Below are positions 1-8,217 of a DNA stretch of 64,000 bases, piece by piece. Position numbers and translations under genes: made by a program. How positions within the stretch are numbered: position 1 is the stretch's first letter; each line of letters starts with the position of its first letter. Origin of the DNA: Acidobacteriaceae bacterium (GTDB lineage Bacteria; Acidobacteriota; Terriglobia; Terriglobales; Acidobacteriaceae); assembly GCA_003138515.1 (NCBI GenBank), contig PLGG01000020.1, positions 36,737 through 100,736 of the forward strand. Direction: 5' to 3'. A model generated the notes under the pieces. That model was not told where the DNA came from. It was given only the letters and a program-made list of their open reading frames with translations, and did no database searches.

Positions 1-463
1 TGGGCGCTGCAATCCAGGCCGCAAAGCTGGCCCAGGCTTCGTCGGCGAGCAATTGCGTTGCGTGAAGTTTACGCTGGCTTGCGCCCTTGCGGAGCTCGGC
101 GTAGAGAAAGGCGTCGTCGAAGCCTGCACGAGCTGCGTCGGCGGCGCTGGCTCCGTAGTAGACGGCGTCGAGGCGCGCCCAATAGGCCGCAGCCAAACAC
201 ATGGGGCACGGCTCGCAACTGGTGTAGAGTTCGCAGCCGGCGAGCGAAAAGGTTCCCAGAGCCTTGGCTGCGGCGCGGATGGCGTTCACCTCAGCGTGCG
301 CTGTGGGATCGTTGGTTGTAGTGACGGAGTTTGCGCCCTCGCTGATGATTTTGCCTTCGCGCACGACGACCGCAGCGAACGGCCCGCCTGTTGAGGTGAG
401 AACGTTGCGCGTGGCCAGCGCGACGGCGCGGCGGAGAAACTCCGGGTTGGGTTGGGCGGTCAT
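1..463 (-). CDS. guaD: Guanine deaminase, 3' end cut by window edge
   Basis: Zinc-dependent cytidine-deaminase-fold enzyme predicted to turn guanine into xanthine in the cytosol (purine salvage). The minus-strand frame is open from an ATG at 463 to base 1, about 154 residues, with no stop inside the window. It contains the catalytic/zinc motif HAEVNAI and the second zinc motif CEPCPMC. The stretch YWARLDAVYYGA followed by AGFDDAFLYAEL matches the GuaD subfamily rather than TadA or CDA. B. subtilis GuaD is about 156 residues, so only the last few codons are missing. The sequence before the start has no clear Shine-Dalgarno. Neighbour on the same strand: PfpI-family gene, 134 bp upstream. The family call is firm; guanine as substrate is by homology. 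Confidence 0.85.
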   Translation of the reverse strand, partial: MTAQPNPEFLRRAVALATRNVLTSTGGPFAAVVVREGKIISEGANSVTTTNDPTAHAEVNAIRAAAKALGTFSLAGCELYTSCEPCPMCLAAAYWARLDAVYYGASAADAARAGFDDAFLYAELRKGASQRKLHATQLLADEAWASFAAWIAAP

Positions 464-597
464 GCGGGGTGATTTCGATTCCTGAGGGAACGCGAAGACA
501 GATTCAGTATGGCACAGGGTGCGCGACGGAAATACGCGGCGCGGAATGATGAGGCTCGCGCCGCTGCGGTGAGGAGTTGATGCGAATGAAGTCAAGA

Positions 598-1179
598 TCA
601 GGCAGCGGCGCGAGACTCAAGAACCTTAAGGAAGCGGGCAAGCCAGACGGGGTGCGCGGGCCAGGCAGGGCCAGTGACGAGGTTGCCGTCGACGACGGCG
701 TCCGTCATATCGACAGAGACGTAGGTTCCGCCGGCGAGCTCAACTTCAGGAGCGCAGGCAGGATAGGCATTGAGCTTGCGGCCCTTGATGACGCCGGCAG
801 CAGCGAGCAGTTGCGGGCCGTGACAGAGCGCGGCGATCGGTTTGTTGGCCTTCGCGAAGTGGCGAATGAGGTCGAGAACCTTTGGGTTAAGGCGAAGATA
901 CTCCGGGGCCCGGCCGCCGGGAATGATGAGGCCGTCGTAGTGCGACGGGTCGATCTCGTCGAAGGCGGCATTGAGCGTGAAGTTGTGACCGCGTTTTTCG
1001 GTGTAGGTTTGATCGCCTTCGAAATCGTGGATCGCGGTGCGGACCTGATCGCCTTTCTTCTTGCCGGGGCAGACTGCGTGGACGCTGTGGCCTACCATTT
1101 GCAGGGCGTGGAAAGGAACCATGATCTCGTAGTCCTCAACAAAATCGCCGGCGAGCAACAATAGCTTTGCGTGTTTCAT
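598..1179 (-). CDS. DJ-1/PfpI family protein (putative deglycase or glutamine amidotransferase-like)
   Basis: 193-residue single-domain DJ-1/PfpI protein. The nucleophile elbow [13 protein letters not shown] holds the catalytic Cys; the N-terminal [14 protein letters not shown] segment and the [12 protein letters not shown] loop are typical of the family. Relatives act as protein/nucleotide deglycases or stress proteins in the cytosol; the exact reaction is not determinable here. The frame is open further upstream, but I choose the ATG at 1179 because a GGAGG lies 10 nt before it and homology starts there. It is divergent from the uracil-DNA glycosylase gene, with a 63 bp shared promoter region. 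Confidence 0.85.
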   Translation of the reverse strand: MKHAKLLLLAGDFVEDYEIMVPFHALQMVGHSVHAVCPGKKKGDQVRTAIHDFEGDQTYTEKRGHNFTLNAAFDEIDPSHYDGLIIPGGRAPEYLRLNPKVLDLIRHFAKANKPIAALCHGPQLLAAAGVIKGRKLNAYPACAPEVELAGGTYVSVDMTDAVVDGNLVTGPAWPAHPVWLARFLKVLESRAAA

Positions 1180-1242
1180 CGTGCGAATTCCTCCGCACCA
1201 AGTTTGCCATAAGCTCCTGCCGCCGCGCCGTAGAATCTTCTC

Positions 1243-1935
1243 ATGGCCAGGGCCACAACTCTTGCTGCGTTGAATACGCGGATTGTCACTTGCGAGCTTT
1301 GCCCGAGGTTGCGCGCACATTGCACGGAGGTGGCGTAGAAGCGGCGGCGGGCCTATGCGGATTGGGAATATTGGGGCCGGCCGGTGCCGTCGTTTGGCGA
1401 CCCGAAGGCGCGCGTGATGGCGCTGGGATTGGCGCCGGGAGCGCATGGCTCGAATCGCACGGGGCGGCCGTTCACGGGCGATGGTTCAGGCGACTTTCTG
1501 TATCCGGTGCTGCACGAGGCAGGATTTGCGTCGCAGGCAAAGGCCATTTCGCGCGACGATGGAATGAAGCTGAGCGGGCTTTGGATCACCGCAATGGCAC
1601 GATGCGCGCCGCCGGGGAACAAGCCGACTCCGGAAGAGCTGCGCAACTGCGCTCCTTGGCTTGACCAAGAGATGAAGCTGCTCACGGAATTGCGCGTGGT
1701 GGTCTGTTTGGGGCGGATCGCGTTCGATGGTTTGCTAGGGCATATCGTGAGAAAGGGAATGATGAAAACGCGCGCGGGGTTTGCTTTTGCGCACGGAGCG
1801 GAGCACGAGCTACCAGGCGGCCTGATCGCGATCGCCAGCTATCATCCTTCGCTGCAGAATACGAACACTGGCAAGCTGACGCGGGCGATGCTGCTGAAAG
1901 TCTTCGAGCGGGCGCGGAAACGGGCGGAGTTCTGA
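1243..1935 (+). CDS. Family 5 (UdgB-type) uracil-DNA glycosylase, interrupted by an in-frame TAG
   Basis: DNA-repair enzyme that removes uracil from DNA; Fe-S type family 5. Read from the ATG at 1243 through a TAG at 1336-1338 (codon 32) it gives 230 codons in one frame. The segment before the TAG has [11 protein letters not shown], the first Fe-S cysteine pair; the segment after continues as [17 protein letters not shown], exactly the expected next part of the family. Further on are motif A ([19 protein letters not shown]), the remaining cluster cysteines (ARC...RNC), and motif B ([13 protein letters not shown]). The alternative is a protein starting at GTG 1384, which would lack two cluster ligands. 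Either the amber codon is read through or this is a fresh nonsense allele. Ends TGA, 44 nt before the cupin gene. Confidence 0.8.
1336..1338 (+). other. In-frame amber codon (TAG) inside the uracil-DNA glycosylase gene
   Basis: Codon 32 counted from ATG 1243. Conserved family sequence lies on both sides in the same reading frame. The residue is usually charged or polar in this family; AAG, GAG or CAG would each need only one substitution to give TAG. This is from memory of the family, not from an alignment. Confidence 0.85.
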
Positions 1936-1979
1936 AGGGTGGCGATGGCTGGAAGTTTTCGGAGGCCGAAGGAAACGAA

Positions 1980-2465
1980 ATGGATTTGTTGTCGAAGCGG
2001 ATTTTGAAGGATGTGAACCTGGACGAAGTAGGTGAAAAGCCGCGCGGGCCGAAGAATTCGGTGGATCATTGGTCGCCGGCAGTTCTGCTGGAGCGTGCGA
2101 CGTACCTGCGCAAGCTGGCCAAGCACGGGGATGGATCGGCGTCGGAGGCGCTAAAGGAGTATCCGCAGCACTGCGCGATGCTTTCGTTCCGCAGCCGCGA
2201 TGGCGAAGCGGAAGTGCACGAGAGGTTTGCGGATTTGTTTTGCGTGCTGGCCGGCAAGGCGACGCTGGTGACGGGTGGAGTGGTGAACGGGGCGAGGACG
2301 GTTGCGCCGGGCGAGACGCGCGGTTTGTCGATCGAGGGAGGGGCACGGCAGACGATGCGGGCGGGAGATTTTGCACACGTGCCGGCGGGAACACCTCATC
2401 AGATGCTGGTGAAGGCGGAGGACACGATCACATGCCTGGTGGTGAAGGTGCAGGAAGTTCTGTAG
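1980..2465 (+). CDS. Cupin-domain protein
   Basis: 161-residue small cupin of unknown substrate. The cupin core runs from about residue 65 to 158; EVHERFADLFCVLAGKATLV gives the first metal-binding strand and FAHVPAGTPHQML the second, with its His. The N-terminal 60 residues (KRILKDVNLDEVGEKP, then a helical WSPAVLLERATYLRKLAKHG) are outside the core. The ATG at 1980 follows GGAGGCCGAAGGAAACGAA. It probably shares a transcript with the glycosylase gene 44 nt upstream. It ends with TAG; the next stop in frame (TGA) is about 30 codons on, inside the tRNA-Gly locus. The fold is certain, function not. Confidence 0.75.
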   Translation: MDLLSKRILKDVNLDEVGEKPRGPKNSVDHWSPAVLLERATYLRKLAKHGDGSASEALKEYPQHCAMLSFRSRDGEAEVHERFADLFCVLAGKATLVTGGVVNGARTVAPGETRGLSIEGGARQTMRAGDFAHVPAGTPHQMLVKAEDTITCLVVKVQEVL

Positions 2466-2505
2466 GATCGGGAATCGCGAGGCGCGCGGGGAAAGCGAAG
2501 GGAAT

Positions 2506-2580
2506 TGGAGCGGGAGACCGGGATCGAACCGGCGACATTCAGCTTGGGAAGCTGACGTTCTGCCACTGAACTACTCCCGC
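2506..2580 (-). tRNA. tRNA-Gly (anticodon CCC), CCA end encoded
   Basis: The minus strand folds into a full cloverleaf: acceptor GCGGGAG/CTCCCGC (2580-2574 and 2516-2510), D-stem GTTC/GAAC, anticodon stem TCAGC/GCTGA with loop TTCCCAA (anticodon CCC), T-arm GCCGG-TTCGATC-CCGGT, discriminator T and genomic CCA (2508-2506). It is convergent with the cupin gene, whose stop is 41 bp away. Confidence 0.95.
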
Positions 2581-2616
2581 CTTTTATAATCAATCATTTA
2601 GCAGATTGACTCGCGT

Positions 2617-3030
2617 TTGCTGTCAAATCTACTGTCATCTGAGCTGCAATTCCCTCAAATCTCCTGCATGCTTCCGGCGACGATCAGCGCTCGAAAACCT
2701 ATCGAACAGAAGACTGAGCAGAACAAAAACGTGCAACAGGTCGACAGTAACGTTGACTGCAGGGCAACCAGAAGAGCTCGCCTGACACAGTATCGCAAGA
2801 ACGCCGGACGCTGGCAATTCTATGCAGTAGCTCACCTTACATTATCTGATCGTTATAGATGGTACAGAATCTGCTGGGCACTCCACGCTCCCGTGGCAAA
2901 CATCGCTTTATGGATTTTCCATACCCTCGTCGCTCTCGTGTTCTTTTTCATGTATGGTGTGCCTACGGCCATTGCCTACTACACTCCCTTTGTTCTTTTC
3001 GAGGCGGCTTGTACCGTTCTTATCGCTTGA
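2617..3030 (+). CDS. Doubtful small membrane protein
   Basis: An open frame of 137 codons with a TTG start; a shorter version could begin at ATG 2668. I do not recognise it. The last 50 residues are strongly hydrophobic and aromatic (WIFHTLVALVFFFMYGVP, then a second hydrophobic run), which could form two membrane segments. The first 80 residues are polar and show no family motif. Local base composition is more AT-rich than in neighbouring genes. No Shine-Dalgarno is evident. It may be chance coding in an intergenic stretch or a remnant. Confidence 0.2.
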   Translation: MLSNLLSSELQFPQISCMLPATISARKPIEQKTEQNKNVQQVDSNVDCRATRRARLTQYRKNAGRWQFYAVAHLTLSDRYRWYRICWALHAPVANIALWIFHTLVALVFFFMYGVPTAIAYYTPFVLFEAACTVLIA

Positions 3031-3501
3031 CTGGCGTGGAGGTGAAAAAAGGCCCACGCCGTTGCAGTCACGGACAACTGAGACGCGATTGTAATTCAGG
3101 CCGATGTTAGCGGATGGATGACCCATCCAACCAGTTCTGGCCCCGAATTCGCTGCACCCTTCGGAAGCAGAGTACGATCCGCGGCCTGCTTAATGCGGCC
3201 CCGCAGGGGTTCAGCTTCGGATGAATGCCGGAGGCCGCACTCATCGCTCGACTACAGACCGCCGGCACCGGCAGCATGGCAGGCTTAAACCAAAACAGGG
3301 GTGTGGAAAAGTGGGAAGCAAAGAATGCTTCCCACTTTCCCACAACCCCCGGCTGCGGCGGCGAGTTATCTAATTCACTTTCCGCGTTACATTAACAATC
3401 TCGCTGGTACAAAAGATCGGGCAGGCCAGCTGGTCACCCATGTGGCCGATGTGTTGGAATGAGGCTGCCAAAGCAGGTTTGACGGAAGCCAAACTACTCA
3501 T
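3031..3501. other. Intergenic region without a recognisable gene
   Basis: About 470 bp between the doubtful ORF and the end of the capsule operon. The only structure I see is the long hairpin at 3298-3349. A minus-strand open frame (3107-3343) runs through the hairpin and encodes no recognisable protein. Confidence 0.5.
3298..3349. repeat. Long near-perfect hairpin (type GTGGGAAGC...GCTTCCCAC)
   Basis: The 5' arm 3298-3320 pairs with 3326-3349 around a 5-nt loop: 22 of 23 pairs match, with one bulge and one mismatch. It lies downstream of the minus-strand capsule operon (stop at 3502) and could act as a transcript end or as a REP-like repeat. A hairpin of related sequence is at 45871-45909. 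Confidence 0.7.
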
Positions 3502-4686
3502 TCACACGGACTCTGTAGTAGCTACGCGGCGAGAGCGCCTCCGGAAGTATCCGACTATCTTCTTTGCGGACTTTCGGCAGAACGCTGCGGGCAACCGCGA
3601 CTTTCCGGGAACCCTCAATTCGAAACAAAGCAAGTCTAAGAATAGGCGCAGCCTGACGCGCAAAGGCTTTCCGCGGGATCGACAAAGAAATAGATAAAGT
3701 ACTCTGTGCGGCCATCCAGAGAACGAATTTTCTGGCTTGCTGCGCTGCCAGCATTCGTACCTATCAAAGAAGGACACGCGCGAACTGCGCAGATCCGTCT
3801 AGACTTCCGGGGGCACGCGGTCTGCGAAGTCGCGCTGGACATGTTCCAACGCGCGGCCGATCATGAGCGTAAGAGTTTTCTTGTGTGCCTGCGCCAGCAG
3901 CCGGTCCCAGTCGAGATCTGGTGTGCTGCGAAGGACGGCAAGAGCATCGGGAATCCACCGGATGGGAGACGAATCAGTTCCATGAACACAGATGTGGAGG
4001 AGTTGATCGGCTGGGTTGAGGATTCGGACCTTTTGACCGCCAAGAACCGACTCGCCCGAATCAGCCCAGAAGTCTTCGTCCACGTCCGGGCCAAGACGAC
4101 AGGTAAGAAGATTCCAGTGCAGGTCCAGATCTCTTCCGCGGGAGTCGAAGAGGTGAGCCGCGTGCCGATACTGCAGCGCCTGCTCGATCAATTGAGGGTT
4201 CTCTGGGTCTGAGAATTCGTTTGTCCATCCAAAGCGGGCGAGAATCTGGCACGCTTCGCGCGCATGCCGATGGGGAACCAGCAGGTCCGCATCGTTCATC
4301 GGTCGCAGGCTGTAATCGTGGTAGTAAGCAATGATCAAGGCTGTACCTTTGATCAACATGACATCTATCCCCGCCTGCTGAAGGGCGCGAATTGCTTCAC
4401 TGGCCGTGCGGAAAAGGAGGTTGTTTCGCGACCAGGCGTGCTTTTTCAGGCCTTTAAGCCTGGGCAGCAAAGGGGTGTCAATTCCCTCAATGCGCAGTCG
4501 TTCGTAAAGCTGTGGCATCAGGCGCAGCGAGTCAAAGCCCATGCTTTCAATGTTGGCCCGTGGGAGCCATGCAATGGCTTCGTCACGCGCGTCCGGACCA
4601 GGATGCAACGCGGCCCTCAGGATCTGTCGCTGCTCCTCGAGAGACAACGTTCGCGGTTCGAGGTATTGTCCAATCTCAATCAACAT
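3502..4686 (-). CDS. PF14907-type nucleotidyltransferase family protein, interrupted by an in-frame TAG
   Basis: A predicted nucleotidyltransferase of the kind found in peptide-modification clusters; substrate unknown. The catalytic region is LIKGTALIIAYYHDYSLRP followed by NDADLLVP (D132, D134) and RDLDLHW (around 186-190). A TAG at 3799-3801 (codon 296) would stop it at 295 residues, but the same frame continues for 98 more codons to a TGA at 3502. The continuation, with FFDRYECWQRSKPENS and LYLFLCRSRGKPLR, looks like the C-terminal helical part of this family, giving a family-like 394 positions. The start ATG overlaps the ABC transporter stop (ATGTTGA). It is the last gene of the operon. 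Confidence 0.75.
3799..3801 (-). other. In-frame amber codon (TAG) in the nucleotidyltransferase gene
   Basis: Codon 296. The sequence before ends ...RVPPEV; the sequence after (TDLRSSRVSFFDRYEC...) stays in frame and family-like for 98 codons before a TGA. Confidence 0.75.
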
Positions 4687-6422
4687 ATGACATCGGCCCC
4701 AAAATATTCGCTGGACTGCGATCTCTGTGCCGTACTTCGAGCGGACTGAAGGGCGATCAGTTTTCCGTCATCGAGCAAATAGCGTTGCGTAGAAACCTGA
4801 GCGAAGTTGAGATTCTGTGTGATGACAAGAATAGCTGGATGTTCCGGCAACGAATCCAGGCGTTCGAGTAGCTTTTGCACCGATTCGCCGTCAAGGTGAT
4901 TGGTGGGCTCATCCAAGATCAGCAACCGCGGCCGGCGCGCCAAAGCACATGCGATCGCTATTTTCTGCCGCTGCCCGCCTGAAATGACTCCGCCATCGTC
5001 GTCAATGGGAGTGTTGTAACCGAGCTTCAGCGACCCGACGAATTCGTCCACCAGAGCAGCCCGGCAGGCCCGCAGCGCGTTCTCTTCGGATTCCTGGATG
5101 GAAAGCCCGTAAGTCACGTTCTCCCAGATCGTTCCCGCAAACAAGATCGAGTCCTGTGACGTAAAGGCGATGTGACGGCGCAGCCAGGCCATATCGAGGC
5201 GATCATAGGGAACGCCGTCGGCAAGTATCCGGCCGCTCTGCGGCCGGTAGAGACCAAGGATGAGGCGCGCCACCGTAGTCTTCCCTGCGCCGTTGGGACC
5301 CACGATGGCAGTCACCGATCCGGGCTCGAGCCGCAGCGAGACGTCCTCTAGTACGGCGCAGCGCCCGTAGCTGAAATTCACAGAATCCAACTCAATCAAG
5401 CCGCTGAACGCGCTCTTCCTGGTCCCGGTGTAAAGCGCCGACGCATCTTCGCCGGCAAAAGAGCTCAACGCGGCAAGGGCCTGACGCCCCTCGATCAGCT
5501 GCGGGACCGAGTTGAAGAATTGTTGCAAGCTGGCGTTCAGGAACAGGGTAGCCACATAAAACGACATCAGGCTGCCTAGTGACAATTGCCCCCCCGCCAC
5601 CTGCAGGCCGCCCACCACAAGAATCATTATGCCAGCCAGCATTACGGCGCTTGTATGCGCCTGTCCGTAGGCCGTCTGTAGCCAAGCCATGCGCCCGCTG
5701 TCGATGCGGAGGCTCTCAATATTCTCGTGCTGTCGCCCCGTCTCCATTTCTTCTGCGGACTGGTAACGAGTCAGATCCATGCGCCGCAGCATGAACTGCA
5801 CGTCGCTGCTGAAGCGGGTGAAGGAAGCCCGATTGCGCGCGACGAGTAGTTTGACGGCGGATGCGAGATAGCGGTTGGCAAGAAAAAGAACTGGGATTAC
5901 GAGCGCGAGCAGACCCAGAAGTCTTGCATTCAGCATGGCCATCAACGCGATCAGGCCGACGCACAGAACAAGAGAAGGAAGCACGAAAGAGAAAAGCGCG
6001 TTGAGCATCACGTCCAGCAGTTGCGTGTCCTGCACCATCAGCGTGTGCAACTCGCTCCGGTTGGCCGTGTCGTGATATGTGCGCGGCAAGGCATGACAGT
6101 GGGTCACCAGATCGCGACGGATTGCCGCAATGGCCACTTTGGTCGTCCTGAGCGCTGCAAAGCGCGTGATCAGTGTGAGGCAGGCTCCGCCGGCCGTCAG
6201 CAGCAGGATGCACAGCCCCAGCAGCAGCAAGCCGTGGACGTCGCGATGCGGAATCGCGGAATCGAAGGCGCGTCGAACCAGCCAAGCGATCGGCACCAGG
6301 CTCACACTCTGCAAAAGGGCCAGAAGCACACAGCCGGCAAGCTCAAGTCGGAGACGGCGGAGATACGGCCAAAGATATTTCATGGCGGCGCGGTCAACCG
6401 GTCTCGTGAGTGTTCGATTCAA
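4680..6422 (-). CDS. ABC transporter, fused membrane and ATPase domains (peptide-exporter-like)
   Basis: 580-residue half-transporter in the inner membrane. Residues 20-310 form a six-helix exporter-type membrane domain; residues 341-580 the ATPase. Walker A GPNGAGKT (375-382), signature ISGGQRQK (480-487), Walker B LLILDEP (500-506) and D-loop HLD are intact. The H-loop His, usually in ITH, is replaced by Gln (VITQN), which is unusual. It overlaps GT2 (6419) by 4 nt and the nucleotidyltransferase by 7 nt. Neighbours (PqqD-like, kinase) suggest export of a modified peptide rather than polysaccharide; the capsule has its own Wzx. Substrate unproven. Confidence 0.85.
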   Translation of the reverse strand: MNRTLTRPVDRAAMKYLWPYLRRLRLELAGCVLLALLQSVSLVPIAWLVRRAFDSAIPHRDVHGLLLLGLCILLLTAGGACLTLITRFAALRTTKVAIAAIRRDLVTHCHALPRTYHDTANRSELHTLMVQDTQLLDVMLNALFSFVLPSLVLCVGLIALMAMLNARLLGLLALVIPVLFLANRYLASAVKLLVARNRASFTRFSSDVQFMLRRMDLTRYQSAEEMETGRQHENIESLRIDSGRMAWLQTAYGQAHTSAVMLAGIMILVVGGLQVAGGQLSLGSLMSFYVATLFLNASLQQFFNSVPQLIEGRQALAALSSFAGEDASALYTGTRKSAFSGLIELDSVNFSYGRCAVLEDVSLRLEPGSVTAIVGPNGAGKTTVARLILGLYRPQSGRILADGVPYDRLDMAWLRRHIAFTSQDSILFAGTIWENVTYGLSIQESEENALRACRAALVDEFVGSLKLGYNTPIDDDGGVISGGQRQKIAIACALARRPRLLILDEPTNHLDGESVQKLLERLDSLPEHPAILVITQNLNFAQVSTQRYLLDDGKLIALQSARSTAQRSQSSEYFGADVIC

Positions 6423-7129
6423 ATTGGAACTCCAGGCAAAGCTTCCAATCTCCTACCGCGCTTACGGTCCATGTGTTCTTTCAGGATCCGAATAGTGGCC
6501 CGGGCGACCGCACGCTGGTCCTGAGAGATATTCGCGTCGTGAATCCGCCGGCACACCATGATCGAAGAAGTAAAGCCAATGGAAATCCCGGCCTCCCGCA
6601 CTCGGAAAAACCATTCCACGTCATCGGCGATCCGGTAGCGCTCATTGAAAGCGCCCACTTTGTCGAAGACCCACCGGTGGATCAGACTTGCCTGTAGTCC
6701 CAAGGAGACAGCATCCTCTTCGAGCATGTATTCGGCTACCCAATCGGGCTTTTCGGTTCCGATTTCGATAAAGTTCTGGAATCTCCCAACCACGCAGCCC
6801 AGTTCCCCGTGCTTGGCAAGATATTGGCTCTGTACCATCAGATAATGCGGTGGCCAGTAGTCGTCGGCATCGAGAAATGCGATCATCTCCCCGGTGCTGT
6901 TCCTCAATCCCGTATTTCGAGCCACCGGGGGGCCCTGGTTCGACTGGTGAACGTTGCGCACCTCGGGATAAGAGCGGGCGATGGCCGCGGTAAAATCCGT
7001 TGAGCCATCGTCCGTCACGACAATCTCTATTGGCCGATAGGTCTGCGCCAGGACACTGTCGATCGCTTGCGAGAGATACTTCTCGGCGTTGTAGGCCGGA
7101 ATTATCGCGCTTATCAGCTTCGGCTGCAT
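6419..7129 (-). CDS. Glycosyltransferase family 2
   Basis: 236-residue GT-A fold enzyme. The N-terminal nucleotide-binding segment is AIIPAYNAEKYLSQAIDSVL; the DDGSTD motif and the metal-binding FLDADDYW (DxD) follow; the C-terminal DDVEWFFRV is typical of the acceptor side. It has no membrane segment, so it is probably cytosolic or peripheral. Its start overlaps the kinase gene's 3' end by 16 nt. It may glycosylate the capsule repeat unit or the product of the neighbouring modification genes; the sequence cannot say which. Confidence 0.85.
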   Translation of the reverse strand: MQPKLISAIIPAYNAEKYLSQAIDSVLAQTYRPIEIVVTDDGSTDFTAAIARSYPEVRNVHQSNQGPPVARNTGLRNSTGEMIAFLDADDYWPPHYLMVQSQYLAKHGELGCVVGRFQNFIEIGTEKPDWVAEYMLEEDAVSLGLQASLIHRWVFDKVGAFNERYRIADDVEWFFRVREAGISIGFTSSIMVCRRIHDANISQDQRAVARATIRILKEHMDRKRGRRLEALPGVPI

Positions 7130-8217
7130 TGTTCCCGCTTTCCAGGTCTCGCGGGCAAGCGCGCGAGCAACTCCCGCAGAAGTGGGGGCGTGGAGCGCAC
7201 GTCAGCGCCAAGTTCAATGACGTAGGTGGGCAGCCGCCGAACCAGCCCGTTGAAACACGAAAGGGCCCGGGCTCGGGCAGAAGGGGGGTGAACAGCACAG
7301 CTTCCAACCAGCATCCTGAATGCCTCACCCTGCGTGGCCGCGATCAATTTGGTCCGCGGAACGTCCATGATGCGGGCCAGGAGAATCGCGCGCAATGTCA
7401 TAGAGCGGTTAAGGTGCGCGACAGAGAAAGCGCCAAAGAAAAACACGGCCTTTTCATTCTCTGGCCGGTCGCGCGTATCGGCGGCAGGCGCGAGCATAGG
7501 GAATCGATCGATCTCCTCGGTCGCCAGCTTGCCGGTTCCGTAAACGCTATGTACCAGCGGTGCCGCATGCAGAGATACAAGGCAGTAATCGTCCCCAGCG
7601 TAATGCATCCCGTCTTCGAGACAAGTGAGCGCCGTTGTGGACTTGCCTGCGCCGCCATGACCGAGGATCAGAACCCCATTCTCCTCATTGCCCACGGCAG
7701 CTCCGTGTACAAAGAATCGCCCTTGCTTACCCAGCCAATAAATCAGCAGTTGCTGCAGGGGATGGGCACGATCGACATAGGCGATAGAAGCCGCGTTCGG
7801 TACCAGCCAGCAGGCGGTCCGTTTTGCCCACTCCACCGCGGTTATGAACTGGCGCTGCCTTTGCAGGATTACGGAATACTCCCGCCCCTCTTCCAGCCAG
7901 AAATCGCTCTCCCCGGGAGTGGTTGCGAATTCGGGCAGGGAAAACGCGCGCTCGAAGAGCGAGGCTTCTTCGCGAACAAAAATGGTGAGCCGTGGTTCTG
8001 CATTGTCGGAATCCAGAAGGTGATCAAACGCTGGCGCGATCTTCCTTCGGAGAGTCTCGCTGCCAAATTCCAGACGAACTGCCAGCCCGGCAATCGCGAT
8101 GGATGCCACGGAACTGCATGGCTGATCGTGCAGGCGATCCCGAACACCGCGGAATATCTCAGTCAAGGAAGAGGTGTGCGGCGGAGACACGAATGCTACT
8201 TCAGATCCTGGGCCCAA
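7114..8217 (-). CDS. HPr-kinase-related (HprK-like) serine kinase family protein
   Basis: 367 residues with the TTG start at 8217. The C-terminal half has the HprK-type P-loop ILGHGGAGKSTTAL (184-197) and the acidic YAGDDYCLV (206-214). The N-terminal half is a family-specific non-HPr-kinase domain. Relatives occur beside PqqD-like proteins and PF14907 nucleotidyltransferases in RiPP-type clusters, where such kinases phosphorylate a peptide (lasso peptide kinases are the studied example). It overlaps the PqqD-like gene by 17 nt, so translation is probably coupled. A GTG at 8190 is an alternative start. Target peptide unknown; the best candidate in sight is the tail of the PqqD-like protein. 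Confidence 0.75.
   Translation of the reverse strand: MGPGSEVAFVSPPHTSSLTEIFRGVRDRLHDQPCSSVASIAIAGLAVRLEFGSETLRRKIAPAFDHLLDSDNAEPRLTIFVREEASLFERAFSLPEFATTPGESDFWLEEGREYSVILQRQRQFITAVEWAKRTACWLVPNAASIAYVDRAHPLQQLLIYWLGKQGRFFVHGAAVGNEENGVLILGHGGAGKSTTALTCLEDGMHYAGDDYCLVSLHAAPLVHSVYGTGKLATEEIDRFPMLAPAADTRDRPENEKAVFFFGAFSVAHLNRSMTLRAILLARIMDVPRTKLIAATQGEAFRMLVGSCAVHPPSARARALSCFNGLVRRLPTYVIELGADVRSTPPLLRELLARLPARPGKREQCSRS

Noticed and set aside
3107..3343. Minus-strand 78-codon ORF
   Set aside because: It reads through one arm of the long hairpin and has no family features.
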